Part shown: piece after piece, positions 48,763-58,224 of the stretch
Layout of the letters: the number at the start of each line of letters is the position of its first letter
Numbering within the stretch: the first letter of the stretch is position 1
NCBI RefSeq assembly: GCF_011742875.1
Contig: NZ_JAAQTL010000001.1
Coordinates: 3,224,001-3,288,000, forward strand
From: Luteibacter yeojuensis
GTDB lineage: Bacteria > Pseudomonadota > Gammaproteobacteria > Xanthomonadales > Rhodanobacteraceae
Direction: 5' to 3'
DNA: 64,000 nucleotides
Notes under the pieces: generated by a model
Database searches by the model: none
Told to the model about the DNA's origin: nothing
Seen by the model: the letters and a program-made list of their open reading frames with translations, nothing else
Translations under genes and position numbers: made by a program

Positions 48763-48960
48763 TCAGAAAAGTTTGGTGCGCACCTTGGGCATCACCACGA
48801 GGATGAGGGTGGCCAGCGGGCCGAGGAACAGCGAGAGCACCCACCAGAGCAGGCCGCTGCGGTTCTTGCCCTGGGCAAGGCCGGCGTTGATCAGGGAGAG
48901 GGTTCCCCAGCCGACGAAGAAACCGGCGGGTGCGCTGGAGAGGAAGGAAAATTGGTCCAA
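48763..48960 (-). CDS. Small two-helix membrane protein, TTG start
   Basis: A 65-residue membrane protein with two predicted helices (GFFVGWGTLSLINAGLAQG and LLWWVLSLFLGPLATLILVV) and a basic C-terminus (MPKVRTKLF). The TTG at 48958-48960 is chosen because AGGAG lies six bases upstream and no ATG or GTG fits; the frame is open far upstream but that part does not look like protein. The second helix resembles the NRSGLLWWVLSLFLGPLAT pattern of many small cell-envelope proteins of unknown role. It precedes parA by 39 bases. Confidence 0.6.
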   Translation of the reverse strand: MDQFSFLSSAPAGFFVGWGTLSLINAGLAQGKNRSGLLWWVLSLFLGPLATLILVVMPKVRTKLF

Positions 48961-49132
48961 GACGAGCTCCTGTTCTGTCGCAGGATTGATGGTGCGGTCG
49001 ATCGGAATAAGGCCGGCGTTCCCCCCGCGCGGAACCCGATAGTAACAATGTGGCCGGGAAAGGGAGGTTTCGTCGCAGCTTCCGTTCATGGTCGAGCCGT
49101 ATCCTTGTCGTTTTATTTCACGGAGATGGCCC

Positions 49133-50167
49133 ATGCGCGGACGTCGCATCGCAGTCCTGGTCCTCGCGAGCCTGCTGTCCTTGCCCGCCCTGGCCGGGAG
49201 CCCGTGGCCCGGTGCCGCCAAGGGCCCGGCCAAGGGGCCGGTGGTGCAGAAGGACCAGACCAAGGCCCTGCTGCAGTTCCAGAAGGACCTCGCCAGCGTC
49301 CTCGCCTTGCGTACCGAGGCCGAGCCGCTGCTCGGCGCCGCCCTGTTGGCCCGGCCCCTGGCCAGCCCGCCCGAGGTGCTCTCCTACCACTCCCTGCTCG
49401 AGCGCGCGTCGCGGAACGCCGACGCCGGTCCCCAGGTGACCTGGGCGCGGCTCGCCGACTGCGACGCGAAGGGCGGCACGTGTCCGAATGCCGAAGCGCT
49501 GGGCCAGCTCCAGAAGCAGGCGCCCGACAATGCGGCGGTATGGCTGCTGAAGCTGGGCGTGGACGAGCACGCGAACGAGGGCGACGCGGTCCGCGCCGAC
49601 CTTGGCCGCGCCGCCAATGCCAAGGTCTACGACGATTACCTCGGCGCGAGCCTCAAGGCCCTGGCCAATTCGGTGAGCCAGCTTCCGCCGCCGGCCGATA
49701 CCTTCAACGCGTTGCAGGGCTCGGGCGCCGCCGGCGTGCAGATGGTGATCGTGTTCGGCCTGGCCAGCGCGCAGCCCATCCCCGGTTTCCAGGCCACGGC
49801 GAAGTATTGCGAAGACAACACGTCCGACGCCGCCGTGGTCGGCGACTGCCTGAAGCTGGCAAAGGTGCTCGAATGGGGCAGCAGCCCGCTCGGCCGCTCG
49901 CTCGGACTGCACCTGCGCGAGACGCTGTCGTCCAGCGAGGCCGACCAGCAGGACGCGAAGCATGCCCGCCTCAACCTGATCTGGCAGATGCAGCGTTTCG
50001 CCCAGCTCAACATCCAGGCCCAGGGCGACAAGGCCACCGCGCAGAAGCTGCTGGCGCTGGCCCGCAGCGGCGGCACGGAGATGAGCGTGATCCTGGCGTC
50101 GCTGCGCGCGTACGGCATTCCGCCGGAAGCGCCGGCCGGCTGGGAGCCGGCCAGGGTCGAGAAATAA
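49133..50167 (+). CDS. Secreted helical hypothetical protein
   Basis: A 344-residue predicted periplasmic protein with a signal peptide (RIAVLVLASLLSLPALAGS) and then mainly alpha-helical sequence, with TPR-like character (LLQFQKDLASVLALRTEAEP; NADAGPQVTWARLADCDAKG; EALGQLQKQAPDNAAVWLLK). It has four cysteines, possibly paired. I recognise no family with confidence. GGAG eight bases before the ATG at 49133 supports the start; another in-frame start 45 bases upstream is unlikely. It is divergent from the TTG-start membrane gene and followed by a REP pair. Confidence 0.78.
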   Translation: MRGRRIAVLVLASLLSLPALAGSPWPGAAKGPAKGPVVQKDQTKALLQFQKDLASVLALRTEAEPLLGAALLARPLASPPEVLSYHSLLERASRNADAGPQVTWARLADCDAKGGTCPNAEALGQLQKQAPDNAAVWLLKLGVDEHANEGDAVRADLGRAANAKVYDDYLGASLKALANSVSQLPPPADTFNALQGSGAAGVQMVIVFGLASAQPIPGFQATAKYCEDNTSDAAVVGDCLKLAKVLEWGSSPLGRSLGLHLRETLSSSEADQQDAKHARLNLIWQMQRFAQLNIQAQGDKATAQKLLALARSGGTEMSVILASLRAYGIPPEAPAGWEPARVEK

Positions 50168-50201
50168 ACCATGGAAACCGCTCCTTACGGAGCCGATTCC
50201 T

Positions 50202-50285
50202 CTGTGGGAGCCGCTTCAGCGGCGATGGGTGCTCGCGGCAAGCCTGCCCGCTGCCGCGGGATCGCCGCTGAAGCGGCTCCCGCAG
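50202..50285. repeat. REP-like inverted pair, variant with GCTTCAGC core (copy 4)
   Basis: CTGTGGGAGCCGCTTCAGCG starts at 50202 and its complement ends at 50285. The arms share the GGAGCCGC...GCGGC frame with the other copies but carry GCTTCAGC in place of GCTATAGC, so it belongs to a second subfamily. It lies between the hypothetical gene and the end of speE. Confidence 0.8.
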
Positions 50286-50312
50286 GGCAGCAGGCTTTTA
50301 AGGAAAGGCGTC

Positions 50313-51170
50313 TCAGTCGCCCAGCTGCTCGCGCATGAACTCCGGCTGCGCCAGCGCGCCCTTGTGGACGTCGGCGTTGTAGTACCTGGTGGCGAAGTTC
50401 TTGCTGATCGCGCCGCGCTCGCGGAAGCCCGACAGGTCGCCGTCCTTGCGCGCCATGGTGCAGCTCCACCAGCCGGTGGGATAGCACGGCTGCGGGAACG
50501 GCAGGGTGCGCACGGCCTTGAAGCCCGACGTGCGCATGGCCGAACGCATGGCCTTGATCAGTTCGATGTGCGCCAGCGGGGACTCCGACTGCTGCACGAG
50601 GATGCCGCCGTGGCGCAAGGCCTTGTAGCAGCTGGCGTAGAAGGCCGCGTTGAACAGGCCTTCCGCCGGGCCGACCGGATCGGTGGAGTCGACGATGATG
50701 AGGTCGATCGACTCCGGCTCGGCTTCCGCCATGTACTTGATGCCGTCGATGAAGAGCAGCTCGGCGCGCGGATCGTTGTTGGCGTCGCACAGCTCCGGGA
50801 AGTACTGCTCGGCGAGGCGGGTGACGCGCTCGTCGATCTCCACCTGGGTGGCCTTCTCCACTTCCTCGTGCTTCACCACCTCGCGCAGGGTGCCGCAGTC
50901 GCCGCCGCCGATGATCACGACGCGCTTGGCGCGGGCGTGGGTGAACAGCGCCGGGTGGGTCATCATCTCGTGGTAGAGGAAGTTGTCGCGGCCGGTGAGC
51001 ATCACGCAGCCGTCGATCACCATGAGGTTGCCCCAGTCGGTCGTCTGGTAGATCTCGATGGTCTGGAACGGGGTTTTCTCGGCGTGCAACAGGCGCTCGA
51101 CGCGGAAACCGATGGAGGAGCCCGACGCCTGGTGGGCTTCGGTGAACCAGCTGAGCTGCTGCTGCGACAT
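50313..51170 (-). CDS. speE: Spermidine synthase SpeE
   Basis: Aminopropyltransferase of 285 residues that makes spermidine from putrescine and decarboxylated S-adenosylmethionine. Visible motifs: YHEMMTHPALFTHARAKRVV with the substrate-binding YHE, the Rossmann motif VVIIGGGDCGTLREVVKHEE, VEIDERVTRLAEQYFPEL, and the catalytic region LLFIDGIKYMAEAEPESIDL followed by IIVDSTDPVGPAEGLFN (the D-S-T-D-P-x-G signature). Start at 51168-51170 (MSQQQLSWFTEAH). It is divergent from speA, so spermidine precursor and product genes face away from a 314-base spacer. Confidence 0.95.
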   Translation of the reverse strand: MSQQQLSWFTEAHQASGSSIGFRVERLLHAEKTPFQTIEIYQTTDWGNLMVIDGCVMLTGRDNFLYHEMMTHPALFTHARAKRVVIIGGGDCGTLREVVKHEEVEKATQVEIDERVTRLAEQYFPELCDANNDPRAELLFIDGIKYMAEAEPESIDLIIVDSTDPVGPAEGLFNAAFYASCYKALRHGGILVQQSESPLAHIELIKAMRSAMRTSGFKAVRTLPFPQPCYPTGWWSCTMARKDGDLSGFRERGAISKNFATRYYNADVHKGALAQPEFMREQLGD

Positions 51171-51484
51171 GACGCTTTCCTGGAGACGGGTAGGGGGCTA
51201 AACGGTGGATTGTACCGCTCCAGGCCGAAAAGCGGCCAAGTCATTGACCCGATGAGATGTAAGGGGATACCGATGCCGGTCCGGGCGATACCCCGATGTC
51301 ATGGGGCACCGCTACAATAGGCGGTCTGCCGCCCGCTTCCGGGATGCGCAGATCCCGTCTGGTCGGCCCCGCGGCGTGCGAGGCTCCCGGCCGCCAGGCC
51401 CGCTTCAGGTCAAGGTTCGCCGCTGCGACTGTTCCGCGCCCCCTTCCCGGGGACCCGACACAATCAATGGAGATCGTCACGCCC
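51171..51484. other. Divergent promoter region between speE and speA
   Basis: A 314-base spacer with no credible gene. A -10-like TACAAT stands at 51313-51318 on the plus strand, oriented to speA, with no strong -35 at the right distance. I see no clear operator. An ATG-led frame from 51296 runs into speA but lacks protein character. Confidence 0.5.
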
Positions 51485-53374
51485 ATGACGAACTGGACCA
51501 CCGATCGCGCGAAGCTGACCTATGCGATCCCTCACTGGAGCAACGGCTACGTCGACGTGGCCGGCAATGGCCACCTGCTGATGCGCCCCCGGGGCGACGG
51601 AGGCCCGGCCCTCGACCTGCCGGCGATCGTCGACAAGGCGACCGCCGAAGGCCTGCGCCTGCCCCTGCTCATCCGTTTCCCCGACATCCTGGCCGACCGC
51701 CTCGCCCAACTGCAGCGGGCGTTCGGGAAGGCTATCGAGGACGCCGACTACGCGGGTTCCTACACCGCGATCTACCCGATCAAGGTCAACCAGCAGCGCG
51801 GCGTCGTCAGCGAACTGGTGGCCGCCGGCGAGGAGGGCTTCGGCCTCGAGGCGGGCTCCAAGCCCGAGCTCATGGCGGTGCTCGCCCATGCCCGGCCCGG
51901 GAGCATGGTGGTGTGCAACGGCTACAAGGATCGCGAATACGTCCGGCTGGCCCTCATCGGGCTCAAGCTGGGCCTGCGCGTGCACATCGTCATCGAAAAG
52001 CTGTCCGAGCTCGACCATGTCTTCGCCGAGGCGAGGGCGCTGGACGTCGAGCCGTTGCTGGGGGTGCGCGTGCGCCTGGCCTCGATCGGTGCCGGCAAGT
52101 GGCAGAACACCGGCGGCGACAAGGGCAAGTTCGGCCTCAGCCCCGGCCAGGTGCTGGAACTGATCGACCGTCTGGACGCGGCCGGCCTCAAGCACACCCT
52201 GAGGCTCCAGCACTTCCACATGGGCTCGCAGATCTCGAACGTGCGGGACATCGCGGCCGGCATGCGCGAGGCGGTGCGCTACTTCGTGGAGCTGCACCGT
52301 CTGGGCGTACCCATCGACGTGGTCGACGTGGGCGGCGGCCTGGGCGTGGACTACGAGGGCACGCGCTCGCGCAGCTACAACTCGATCAACTACAGCGTGG
52401 GCCAGTACGCCGCCAGCATCGTGCAGCCGCTCGCCGAGGCCGTGGCCGAGCACGGCATGAAGGCACCCACGATCTTCACCGAATCCGGTCGCGCGATGAC
52501 CGCGCACCATGCGGTCATGGTGGTGAACGTGAGCGAGGTGGAGCCCGTGCCGGAAGGTGCGATCGCCGCCGGGCGCGAAGGCGAGCCCGCCGTGCTGCGC
52601 CACCTGCGCGACACGCATGCGGAACTCGGCCACCGGCCGGCGCTGGAACTCTTCCACGAGGCGCAGCATCACTTCGCGGAAGGCCAGGCGCTGTATGCGC
52701 TGGGTCAGCTCGACCTGCGCGACCGGGCGACGCTGGACGACCTGTTCTACGCCATCGCGAACGCGGTGCGGCCCCGTCTCCTCCCGGCCGAGCGCGCGCA
52801 TCGCCAGGCGTTGGACGACCTCGACGAGAAGCTGGTCGACAAGTATTTCGTGAACTTCTCCGTGTTCGAGTCGGTGCCGGACATCTGGGCGATCGACCAG
52901 ATCTTCCCCATCGTGCCCATCTCGCGCCTCGACGAGGAGCCCACGCGCCGCGGCGTGATCGCCGATCTCACCTGCGATTCCGACGGCCGCATCGACCATT
53001 ACGTGGACGCCGAGGGCGTGGACGTGAGCCTGCCGCTGCACGCGCTGAAGGATGGCGAGTCTTACCGGCTGGGTATCTTCATGGTCGGCGCGTACCAGGA
53101 GACGCTCGGCGATATCCACAACCTGTTCGGCGACACCGACGCGGTGAACGTGCGTGCCACGAAGGATGGCTACGAGTTCGCGCACATCCGCCGCGGCGAC
53201 ACCACCGACCTCATGCTCGATTACGTCGGCTACGACGTGAAGGCCTTGCGCCAGTCGTACAGCGACCGCATCGCGGCCGCCGGCATCGCCGGCGCGGAGG
53301 CCGAGGCGCTGGCGGCCACGCTGAACCAGGGACTCACCGGCTACACCTACCTCGCGGAGACGACGGGGCGTTGA
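51485..53374 (+). CDS. speA: Biosynthetic arginine decarboxylase SpeA
   Basis: PLP-dependent decarboxylase of 629 residues that turns arginine into agmatine, the first step of the agmatine route to putrescine. The PLP lysine lies in AIYPIKVNQQRGVVSELVAA, the phosphate-binding and catalytic parts in DVVDVGGGLGVDYEGTRSRS and GRAMTAHHAVMVVNV, with other family features such as HMGSQISNVRD. Length matches the long bacterial SpeA. The ATG at 51485 has GGAGA twelve bases upstream and gives MTNWTTDRAKLTYAIPHWSN; the ATG at 51467 lacks a ribosome site. Together with speE it serves polyamine synthesis. Confidence 0.93.
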   Translation: MTNWTTDRAKLTYAIPHWSNGYVDVAGNGHLLMRPRGDGGPALDLPAIVDKATAEGLRLPLLIRFPDILADRLAQLQRAFGKAIEDADYAGSYTAIYPIKVNQQRGVVSELVAAGEEGFGLEAGSKPELMAVLAHARPGSMVVCNGYKDREYVRLALIGLKLGLRVHIVIEKLSELDHVFAEARALDVEPLLGVRVRLASIGAGKWQNTGGDKGKFGLSPGQVLELIDRLDAAGLKHTLRLQHFHMGSQISNVRDIAAGMREAVRYFVELHRLGVPIDVVDVGGGLGVDYEGTRSRSYNSINYSVGQYAASIVQPLAEAVAEHGMKAPTIFTESGRAMTAHHAVMVVNVSEVEPVPEGAIAAGREGEPAVLRHLRDTHAELGHRPALELFHEAQHHFAEGQALYALGQLDLRDRATLDDLFYAIANAVRPRLLPAERAHRQALDDLDEKLVDKYFVNFSVFESVPDIWAIDQIFPIVPISRLDEEPTRRGVIADLTCDSDGRIDHYVDAEGVDVSLPLHALKDGESYRLGIFMVGAYQETLGDIHNLFGDTDAVNVRATKDGYEFAHIRRGDTTDLMLDYVGYDVKALRQSYSDRIAAAGIAGAEAEALAATLNQGLTGYTYLAETTGR

Positions 53375-53429
53375 TCCGGGCGCGGCAAGGCTCGAGTCTT
53401 GTCGCGCTCCACACTGGCTTGGAACGAAG

Positions 53430-54290
53430 ATGACATTGAAAGCAGCTTTTATCGGACTCGGCGCGATGGGTGCGCCCATGGCTGGTCACCTCAAGACCCA
53501 CGGCCTGCTGACCGCGCTGGGCAATCGCAGCCAGGCGAAGGCCGACGCGCTGGCCGCGGAGCTGGGTGTGGAAGCCCCGGGTATCGAGGCCATCGCCGCG
53601 TCCTGCGACGTGATCGCGCTTTGCGTCAGCGCGGATGCCGACGTGATCGGCGTGATCGAGGCGCTGGCGCCTTCGCTGAAGAAGGGCGCGATCGTCGTCG
53701 ACCACTCCACCGTGGCCCCGGCCACCGCGAAAAAGGCGGCACAGCGGCTGGCCGAGGTGGGCGCGGCTTTCCTCGATGCGCCGGTGTCCGGTGGCGTCGA
53801 GGGCGCGAAGAACGGCAAGCTGTCGGTCATGGTGGGCGGCGATGCCGCCGTGCTCGAGCGCGCGCGTCCCGTGCTGGAGGCTTATGCCGCGCGCGTCACG
53901 CACATGGGCGGCGTGGGTAGCGGCCAGGCCACGAAGGCCGTGAACCAGGTGCTGGTCGCCGGCATCGCGCACGCGGTGACCGAAGGGCTGGCGCTGGGCG
54001 AAGCCCTCGGCCTGGAGGCGGATCGCCTGCTTCCGACGCTGGCCGCCGGCGCGGCGGGCAACTGGTTCCTCGACAAGCGTGGCGCCACGATGCTGCGCGA
54101 CGAGTTTTCGGTGGGCTTCAAGCTGGCCCTGCTGCACAAGGACCTGGGCATCGTCCGGCAGATCGCCACGGAGGCGGGCACCGACCGCACGATCATCGAG
54201 CAGTCGCTGGCGGATTTCGGCGAACTGATGTCACGTGGCTATGGCGACGACGACATCTCGGCGCTGATCCGCCTGAAGCGCAAACCCTGA
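53430..54290 (+). CDS. 3-hydroxyisobutyrate dehydrogenase-like NAD(P) oxidoreductase
   Basis: A 286-residue beta-hydroxyacid dehydrogenase. The N-terminal Rossmann motif is AAFIGLGAMGAPMAGHL, the substrate-binding segment FLDAPVSGGVEGAKNGKLSV (DAPVSGG), and the catalytic lysine in VGSGQATKAVNQVLVAG (K-x-x-N). Length and layout fit the HIBADH / 2-hydroxy-3-oxopropionate / glyoxylate-succinic semialdehyde reductase group. Which substrate is used cannot be read. It is 55 bases downstream of speA, on the same strand, and may be co-transcribed. A REP-like cluster follows. Confidence 0.88.
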   Translation: MTLKAAFIGLGAMGAPMAGHLKTHGLLTALGNRSQAKADALAAELGVEAPGIEAIAASCDVIALCVSADADVIGVIEALAPSLKKGAIVVDHSTVAPATAKKAAQRLAEVGAAFLDAPVSGGVEGAKNGKLSVMVGGDAAVLERARPVLEAYAARVTHMGGVGSGQATKAVNQVLVAGIAHAVTEGLALGEALGLEADRLLPTLAAGAAGNWFLDKRGATMLRDEFSVGFKLALLHKDLGIVRQIATEAGTDRTIIEQSLADFGELMSRGYGDDDISALIRLKRKP

Positions 54291-54309
54291 CCGCCACTAT
54301 GTGATTGGC

Positions 54310-54434
54310 TGCAGGATCCGCTATGGCGGCGAGGGACGTGCCGAAACTTGTAGGAGCGGCTATAGCGGCGAGAAACCTACGGAGCGATACGGCGGCAAGG
54401 CGGATTCCCCTCGCCGCCATGAGCGGATCCTACC
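54310..54434. repeat. Cluster of three degenerate REP-like units (copy 5)
   Basis: Three units of the REP family: GCAGGATCCGCTATGGCGG from 54310, TGTAGGAGCGGCTATAGCGG from 54349, and an inverted copy CTCGCCGCCATGAGCGGATC from 54410. The first and third are more alike than either is to the second, so a degenerate inverted pair may have received an extra unit inside. Confidence 0.75.
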
Positions 54435-54440
54435 GCTCGT

Positions 54441-55175
54441 TCAGCCGCCTTCCTTCAATGCGATGGCACTGATTCCTGCCGACTGCAAGCGCTGTTTCGT
54501 GCTCTCCAGTTCGGTGGCCGACTTGAACGGCCCGAGGCGCACGCGGTTGTAGGTCTGCGCGCCGACCTTCACCGACTGCACGTTGGCGACGAAACCCTGC
54601 AAGGCCAGCTTGGCCTTGAGTGCTTCGGCGTCGGCGGCGCTCGGGAACGCGCCCACCTGCAAGAGGTATCCGGAACTGCCCGACGCGGCGGCCGGTGCCC
54701 GCTGCGCGGGTACGGCGGTAACGGTCTGCGTCGTGGCTTTCGGCAGGTTGGCCGCCGCGGCGGCGGCCTGGGCCTGCTGCTGCGCGGCGGCCGCCTGTTG
54801 CGCGGCCTGCTGCTGGGCCGCCTGCTGTTGCTTCTGCTGCTGGGCTTCTGCGCTCGCCTGCGCGTGGATCTCGGCGTCGGGGATACGCACTTCCTTCTCC
54901 GAAAGCACCGAGTAGAAATCGTACGATGGTTTCTTCGGCTTCTCGGCGTCCGCCTGGTCCACGACGCCGGGGTCGCTGCCCTTCTGCGCCGTGGCCTGCG
55001 GGTTCGGTTCGGGGCCTTCGTGCGGGCGCATCATCGGCATCCAGGTGCCGCGCATCGCGAAAGCCATCAGCAGGGCGCCGGCGAGGATGCCGATCAGCGC
55101 CCAGCCCCAGCCCGGCATGCCGCTCGAGCCATTGCGGACGGCCTGACGGCCTTTGCCCTTCTTGCGTGTTGCCAT
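54441..55175 (-). CDS. SPOR domain cell-division-associated protein
   Basis: A 244-residue inner-membrane protein. A short cytoplasmic tail ([20 protein letters not shown]) precedes one membrane helix (GWALIGILAGALLMAFAMRG), then a linker with a Gln/Ala-rich coiled region at about 115-145 (EAQQQKQQQAAQQQAAQQAA) and a C-terminal SPOR domain (YLLQVGAFPSAADAEALKAK; TYNRVRLGPFKSATELESTK), which binds denuded septal peptidoglycan. This is the FtsN-like layout often encoded beside argS. Its ATG overlaps the argS stop by one base (TAATG), so the two are co-translated. Confidence 0.9.
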   Translation of the reverse strand: MATRKKGKGRQAVRNGSSGMPGWGWALIGILAGALLMAFAMRGTWMPMMRPHEGPEPNPQATAQKGSDPGVVDQADAEKPKKPSYDFYSVLSEKEVRIPDAEIHAQASAEAQQQKQQQAAQQQAAQQAAAAQQQAQAAAAAANLPKATTQTVTAVPAQRAPAAASGSSGYLLQVGAFPSAADAEALKAKLALQGFVANVQSVKVGAQTYNRVRLGPFKSATELESTKQRLQSAGISAIALKEGG

Positions 55176-56863
55176 TACATGCTCTCCGGGGCGGAAATGC
55201 CCAGCAGATCGAGACCGTTCTTCAACACCTGCTGCGTGGCGGCCACGAGGGCGAGGCGCGCATCGCGCAGATCGGCGTCGTCGACGATCCACTTGTGCTC
55301 GTGATAGTAGCTGTGAAGCGCGCCCGCGAGTTCGCGCAGGTATTGCGCGATCAGGTGCGGTTCCAGATTGGCGGCTGCCGATTCCACCATCTCGGGGTAG
55401 CGCGACAGCTCGACCATGAGCACCGATTCGTGTTCGGTGTCCAGGCGGTCGAGCTTTGCGAGGCCGTTGGCGCGGTCGGTGGACAGGCCGCGGTCGGCCA
55501 GTTCGCGGAACACGCGGCAGGCGCGTGCGTGCGCGTACTGGATGTAGTAGACCGGGTTGTCGTTGCTCTGCGAACGGGCCAGGTCGATGTCGAAGACCAG
55601 CTGCGAGTCGGCCTTGCGCGCGATGAGGAAGTAGCGCGTAGCGTCGCGCCCGGCCTCGTCGATGAGGTCGCGCAGGGTGACGTAGGAGCCGGCGCGCTTG
55701 GAGATCTTCACCTCTTCGCCGCCGCGCATCACCGTCACCATCTGGTGCAGCACGTATTCGGGCCAACCCGCCGGGATGCCGGTATCGAGTGCCTGGAGGC
55801 CGGCCTTCACGCGCGCCAACGAGCCATGGTGGTCGGAGCCCAGCTCGGTGATGGCGCGTTCGTAGCCGCGCTGCCACTTCGTGCGGTGGTAGGCCACATC
55901 GGGCAGGAAGTACGTGTAGCTGCCGTCGGACTTGCGCATGACGCGGTCTTTGTCGTCACCGAAATCCGTCGACCGCAACCAAAGCGCGCCGCCTTCCTCG
56001 TAGGTGTGGCCGTGGGCGACGAGTTCGCGCACGGTCTCCTCCACCTTGCCCTCGGTATAGAGCGAAGATTCGAGGTAGTGCACGTCGAAAGCGACGCCGA
56101 AGGCCTTGAGGTCGAGGTCCTGCTCGTGGCGCAGGTAGGCCACGGCGAAGCGGCGCACGTCGTCGAGGTTGTCGGCATTGCCGCTGGCGACCACCGTCTC
56201 GCCATCGGCCTCTACCGATTCCTTCGCCAGGAAGGCTCGCGCCACCTCGGCGATGTAATCGCCCCGGTAACCCGACTCCGGCCAGCCGGCCTCGTCGGGC
56301 GCGATGCCCTTCGCGCGGGCCTGGGTGGAGAGCGCCAGGTTGGCGATCTGCACGCCGGCGTCGTTGTAGTAAAACTCGCGGGAGACCTTCCAGCCGGCGG
56401 CCTCCAGCAGGCGGCTCAGGCTGTCGCCAATGGCCGCGGCGCGGCCGTGGCCGACATGGAGGGGGCCAGTGGGGTTCGCCGAGACGAATTCCACGCCTGC
56501 CGTGCGGCCGGCGCCATCACGATTGTGGCCGTAACGGTCGCCCTCGCCCAGGGCGCGCTCGATTTCCGCGTGGAAAGCGGCCGGGGCCAGGAAGAAGTTG
56601 ATGAAGCCGGGCCCGGCGATCTCCACCTTGCCGATCAGCGGGGAGGCCGGCAGGGCCTCCACCAGGTCGGCGGCGATGTCGCGCGGTTTGCGGCCGGCAG
56701 CCTTGGCCATCATCATCGCGGCATTGGTCGCGAAGTCGCCATGCTCGCGGCTGCGGGTGCGCTCGATCACGAAGACCGGCGCCACGAAATCGGACGGCAG
56801 CCTGCCGGACTCGCGCAGGGCGCCAATAGCCTGCAATACCAGTTGTTTCAACTCTTGTTTCAC
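55175..56863 (-). CDS. argS: Arginyl-tRNA synthetase ArgS
   Basis: Class I aminoacyl-tRNA synthetase of 562 residues. The N-terminal additional domain (about 1-110) has the arginine-specific features ([20 protein letters not shown]), the HIGH motif appears as HVGH in [18 protein letters not shown], the KMSKS-like loop as KISKRAG, and the C-terminal helical anticodon-binding domain ends at [12 protein letters not shown]. The ATG at 56861-56863 begins [14 protein letters not shown]. It is the first gene of a pair with the SPOR protein. The 442-base region upstream has no other gene. Confidence 0.96.
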   Translation of the reverse strand: MKQELKQLVLQAIGALRESGRLPSDFVAPVFVIERTRSREHGDFATNAAMMMAKAAGRKPRDIAADLVEALPASPLIGKVEIAGPGFINFFLAPAAFHAEIERALGEGDRYGHNRDGAGRTAGVEFVSANPTGPLHVGHGRAAAIGDSLSRLLEAAGWKVSREFYYNDAGVQIANLALSTQARAKGIAPDEAGWPESGYRGDYIAEVARAFLAKESVEADGETVVASGNADNLDDVRRFAVAYLRHEQDLDLKAFGVAFDVHYLESSLYTEGKVEETVRELVAHGHTYEEGGALWLRSTDFGDDKDRVMRKSDGSYTYFLPDVAYHRTKWQRGYERAITELGSDHHGSLARVKAGLQALDTGIPAGWPEYVLHQMVTVMRGGEEVKISKRAGSYVTLRDLIDEAGRDATRYFLIARKADSQLVFDIDLARSQSNDNPVYYIQYAHARACRVFRELADRGLSTDRANGLAKLDRLDTEHESVLMVELSRYPEMVESAAANLEPHLIAQYLRELAGALHSYYHEHKWIVDDADLRDARLALVAATQQVLKNGLDLLGISAPESM

Positions 56864-57305
56864 GGGATGCGCGACGCGGCGATGGAACCGGTAATCCTAT
56901 CAGAAGGGGCTCGGAAGACGCCCTCCGCCCACCGTTACAGGCTGTGGATAACTCTGTGGGCAAGAAAAGCCTCCAGCGGGCCGAGTCATGGATATCGCGC
57001 GCTGACATCGTCGCGTAACGAGTAATGAGCCGATAGATCAACAAGTTATGAGAGCGACTTGCGCGTCAGCAGGAACTGTGACGCCCAAGTTCAAAAATTC
57101 CCCGATGTGCATAAGTCGCCGTTCCACCACGGCGCAGGGCCGGTCACAGGCATTGCGGCGGCGCGTCATTCCGCTGTCATGGCTCGTTGTCATGATTCTC
57201 CACGTGCCCGGTGTCTCCCCGGCCAACGGCACGGCGGGTTGCCTTGCCCCCTCCCTCGAAAGGTGACCCATGACGGCGCGAGCGGCACTCGCGCCGTCTT
57301 TCTTT
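56864..57305. other. Intergenic region between argS and radC
   Basis: A 442-base stretch without a convincing protein gene. It holds a single DnaA-box-like TGTGGATAA at 56943-56951 and a terminator at 57272-57306 that points in the plus direction, although no plus-strand gene precedes it. ORFs here, such as 57048-57266, lack ribosome sites and protein-like composition. A non-coding RNA between about 57040 and 57306 is possible. Confidence 0.45.
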
Positions 57306-57306
57306 T
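57272..57306 (+). terminator. Rho-independent terminator without an upstream plus-strand gene
   Basis: GACGGCGCGAG at 57272-57282 pairs perfectly with CTCGCGCCGTC at 57288-57298 around CGGCA, followed by TTTCTTTT. The T run is on the plus strand only, so it should end a plus-strand transcript. The adjacent genes (argS and radC) are both on the minus strand. Confidence 0.82.
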
Positions 57307-58055
57307 CAGGCCTCGCGGATCAGCCCGCGCTCGGCCAGGGACACAGGCTGGCCCTGCCCGATGATCAGGTGATCGAGCACGCGGATGTCCATCAGGGCCA
57401 GGGCGTCGATGAGGGTCCGGGTGATGTCCACGTCCGCCGCGCTGGGTTCGGCCACCCCCGAGGGATGGTTGTGGGCGAGGATCACGGCGCTCGCATGGTG
57501 GCGCAGGCAGGCCCGGACCACCTCGCGCGGGTAGACGCTGGCGCCGTCGATGGTGCCCCGGAACAGCTCCTCGTAAGCCAGCACGCGGTGGCGGGTGTCG
57601 AGGAAGAGGCAGGCGAACACCTCGTGACGCAGGTGGACCATGCGGGCACGAAGGTACTGGGCGCTGTCGCGGGGGTTTTCGATGCGCGGCAGGTCGACCA
57701 GGCCCTCGCCCAGTGCGCGGCGGGCCAGCTCCAGCGTGACGATCAGACGGGCGCGCTTTACCGGCCCGAAGCCGCTCACGGGCGGCAGCTCCGCGGCCTC
57801 CGACAGCAGGCGGCCGAGACCGCCCGCGCGGGAAAGGAGCGCGCGGCCGGTGGCGACGGCATCCCTGCCGGCGCTTCCGCTACCCAGCAACACGGCAAGC
57901 AGTTCGGCGTCGGACAGCGCGGCAGCCCCGTGCGTGTACAGACGCTCGCGCGGTCGCTCGTGGGCGGCCCAGTCGCGAATGGGTTGTGAACGGTACGCCG
58001 AAGGCGCGAGGGGCGCATCGCGAACGGCGGACGGATCGTCGGACCCGGATGTCAT
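57306..58055 (-). CDS. radC: RadC family JAB/MPN-domain protein
   Basis: A 249-residue RadC family protein. The N-terminal part contains helix-hairpin-helix-like segments (LSDAELLAVLLGSGSAGRDA; LPPVSGFGPVKRARLIVTLE), and the C-terminal JAB/MPN metal site reads HNHPSGVAEPSAADVDITR with the family's HxHPSG-x(6-9)-D motif. Despite the name it is not clearly tied to DNA repair. The start at 58053-58055 gives MTSGSDDPSAVRDAP. It is opposite coaBC, with 169 bases between the starts. Confidence 0.93.
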   Translation of the reverse strand: MTSGSDDPSAVRDAPLAPSAYRSQPIRDWAAHERPRERLYTHGAAALSDAELLAVLLGSGSAGRDAVATGRALLSRAGGLGRLLSEAAELPPVSGFGPVKRARLIVTLELARRALGEGLVDLPRIENPRDSAQYLRARMVHLRHEVFACLFLDTRHRVLAYEELFRGTIDGASVYPREVVRACLRHHASAVILAHNHPSGVAEPSAADVDITRTLIDALALMDIRVLDHLIIGQGQPVSLAERGLIREA

Positions 58056-58224
58056 GTTGCCTGCCTCGTGTCGATGCCGCGCGTGACTCGCGGCGCAGGC
58101 TTCAAGTTAGGGTTGTCACGGGGGCGTGGCGATAGAACGATTCTGAAAATGCGCGCGGAAATGCAGAGGCGTCCAGGCCGGAATCCGTTAAGCTAGCGGT
58201 CCTTTCGAAGAGCGCCGTTCCGCC

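Noticed and set aside
53383..53407. Imperfect hairpin between speA and the dehydrogenase gene
   Set aside because: Arms pair only with several G-U or mismatched positions and no T run follows; not a convincing terminator.
56943..56951. DnaA-box match TGTGGATAA
   Set aside because: Only one perfect box, no cluster, AT-rich region or dnaA/dnaN/gyrB gene nearby, so not a replication origin.
57048..57266. 72-codon plus-strand ORF between argS and radC
   Set aside because: No ribosome binding site, unlikely composition, and the region fits a non-coding RNA at least as well.
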